From Pseudoalteromonas carrageenovora IAM 12662 (GTDB taxonomy: Bacteria; Pseudomonadota; Gammaproteobacteria; Enterobacterales; Alteromonadaceae): a DNA stretch of 64,000 nt. The notes under the pieces were generated by a model. That model had not been told where the DNA came from and ran no database searches. It saw nothing but the letters and a program-made list of their open reading frames with translations. The position numbers and the translations under genes are program-made. The stretch spans positions 1,052,197-1,116,196 of the forward strand of contig NZ_LT965928.1 in the NCBI RefSeq assembly GCF_900239935.1, read 5' to 3'. This document shows positions 63,623 to 64,000 of this stretch, piece after piece; position 1 is the stretch's first letter, and every line of letters begins with the position of its first letter.

Positions 63623-64000
63623 ATGAATAATAACAGTCACGTTTTAGAGATTATCCAAGCGGTAATAGGTAAATACTGTGAAACCCGCAATCGCGATTTT
63701 TCGGTGACTCTAATCAATAAGTTACAATGCAATTATGTATGCTTGCAAGTTTCTCCTGAGCAAATAATAGCGCAATGTGAAGAGTTTTTAACACCAGGTT
63801 TAGCGTCGGTAAAAAATAGTTTTTTACTTACAGTAGAAGCTAATATCCAAGGTGTTAGTTTTCATTATTGGGTTGATGATTCTGAGCAGGTAAAGTCATT
63901 AGATGTAAATGGCCTTTTAGCGACTAAAGAGTCAGTAAATTTAGCACTTGATATTAACCAAAATGTAGATGTTTTAACTGATTGCGAATCGTTATTTAAA
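63623..64000 (+). CDS. unrecognised protein, 3' truncated by the window edge
   Basis: An ATG with a GAG ribosome element opens a frame that runs to the last base, giving 126 residues so far. The sequence is mixed polar with scattered hydrophobics and several cysteines (KYCETRNRDF, NKLQCNYVCLQV, IIAQCEEF). No signal peptide, membrane helix or catalytic motif is visible, and I cannot assign a family from this fragment. It is divergent from grxA. Confidence 0.6.
   Translation, partial: MNNNSHVLEIIQAVIGKYCETRNRDFSVTLINKLQCNYVCLQVSPEQIIAQCEEFLTPGLASVKNSFLLTVEANIQGVSFHYWVDDSEQVKSLDVNGLLATKESVNLALDINQNVDVLTDCESLFK

Noticed and set aside
1..64000. Prophage, CRISPR array, integrase, toxin-antitoxin pair or defence island
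   Set aside because: I looked for regular spaced repeats, phage or transposase motifs and defence signatures on both strands and saw none.

Overview
The window looks like an ordinary chromosomal stretch of a marine gammaproteobacterium of the order Alteromonadales, most like Pseudoalteromonas. That is inferred from low G+C content, dense same-strand operons, frequent TTG/GTG starts, and gene neighbourhoods such as smrB/prmB-aroC-epmC-yfcL, an E. coli-type bcs cluster with bcsEFG, and a ccmABCDEFGHI-mlaA run. I see no rRNA, tRNA, CRISPR array, prophage, integrase or intact insertion sequence. Both edges cut a gene: a YegD-like Hsp70 protein on the left and an unrecognised protein on the right.

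Layout. 1-5.6 kb: YegD-like chaperone, methylglyoxal synthase, a LysE exporter and a Bcr/CflA drug exporter, a hotdog-fold protein, and an overlapping bactofilin/M23 peptidase pair for envelope shape. 5.7-8.2 kb: tyrosine degradation genes fahA and hpd, each with its own terminator; their probable regulator TyrR lies at 27.6 kb, while hmgA and maiA are absent from the window. 8.5-12.9 kb: a large metallophosphatase lipoprotein with a laminin-G-like tail, then a POT peptide transporter. 13.1-27.4 kb: a complete class II cellulose cluster, bcsRQABZC on the minus strand and bcsEFG on the plus strand, divergent from a 113-bp AT-rich region. BcsA with its PilZ domain and BcsB make and export the glucan, BcsC forms the outer-membrane channel, BcsE senses c-di-GMP, and BcsF/BcsG should add phosphoethanolamine. 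BcsZ has Asn where the E. coli enzyme has its catalytic base Asp.

27.6-33.1 kb: TyrR, a secreted unknown, a thioesterase, and a FlhB-tail/FliK-like pair away from any flagellar operon. 33.2-40.9 kb: the full System I cytochrome c maturation operon followed by mlaA. 41-49.7 kb: an EAL-HDOD protein, PutP, a 500-bp intergenic region that may hold a repeat remnant, a small membrane protein, a PAS-GGDEF-EAL protein and an M16 protease. 49.9-60.3 kb: sixA-ridA-SDR, smrB-AEC transporter, prmB-aroC, a DUF4112 protein, a GST, epmC, an ATP-NAD-kinase-like protein, yfcL and an AbgT transporter. 60.4-64 kb: an AT-rich orphan membrane protein, a DeaD RNA helicase, glutaredoxin GrxA and a truncated ORF.

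Most of this is core metabolism. I did not find a convincing new multi-gene system. The observations most worth a second look are the BcsZ substitution, the lipoprotein's domain architecture, the 44.0-44.5 kb intergenic region with its small ORF, and the hairpin directly in front of epmC.
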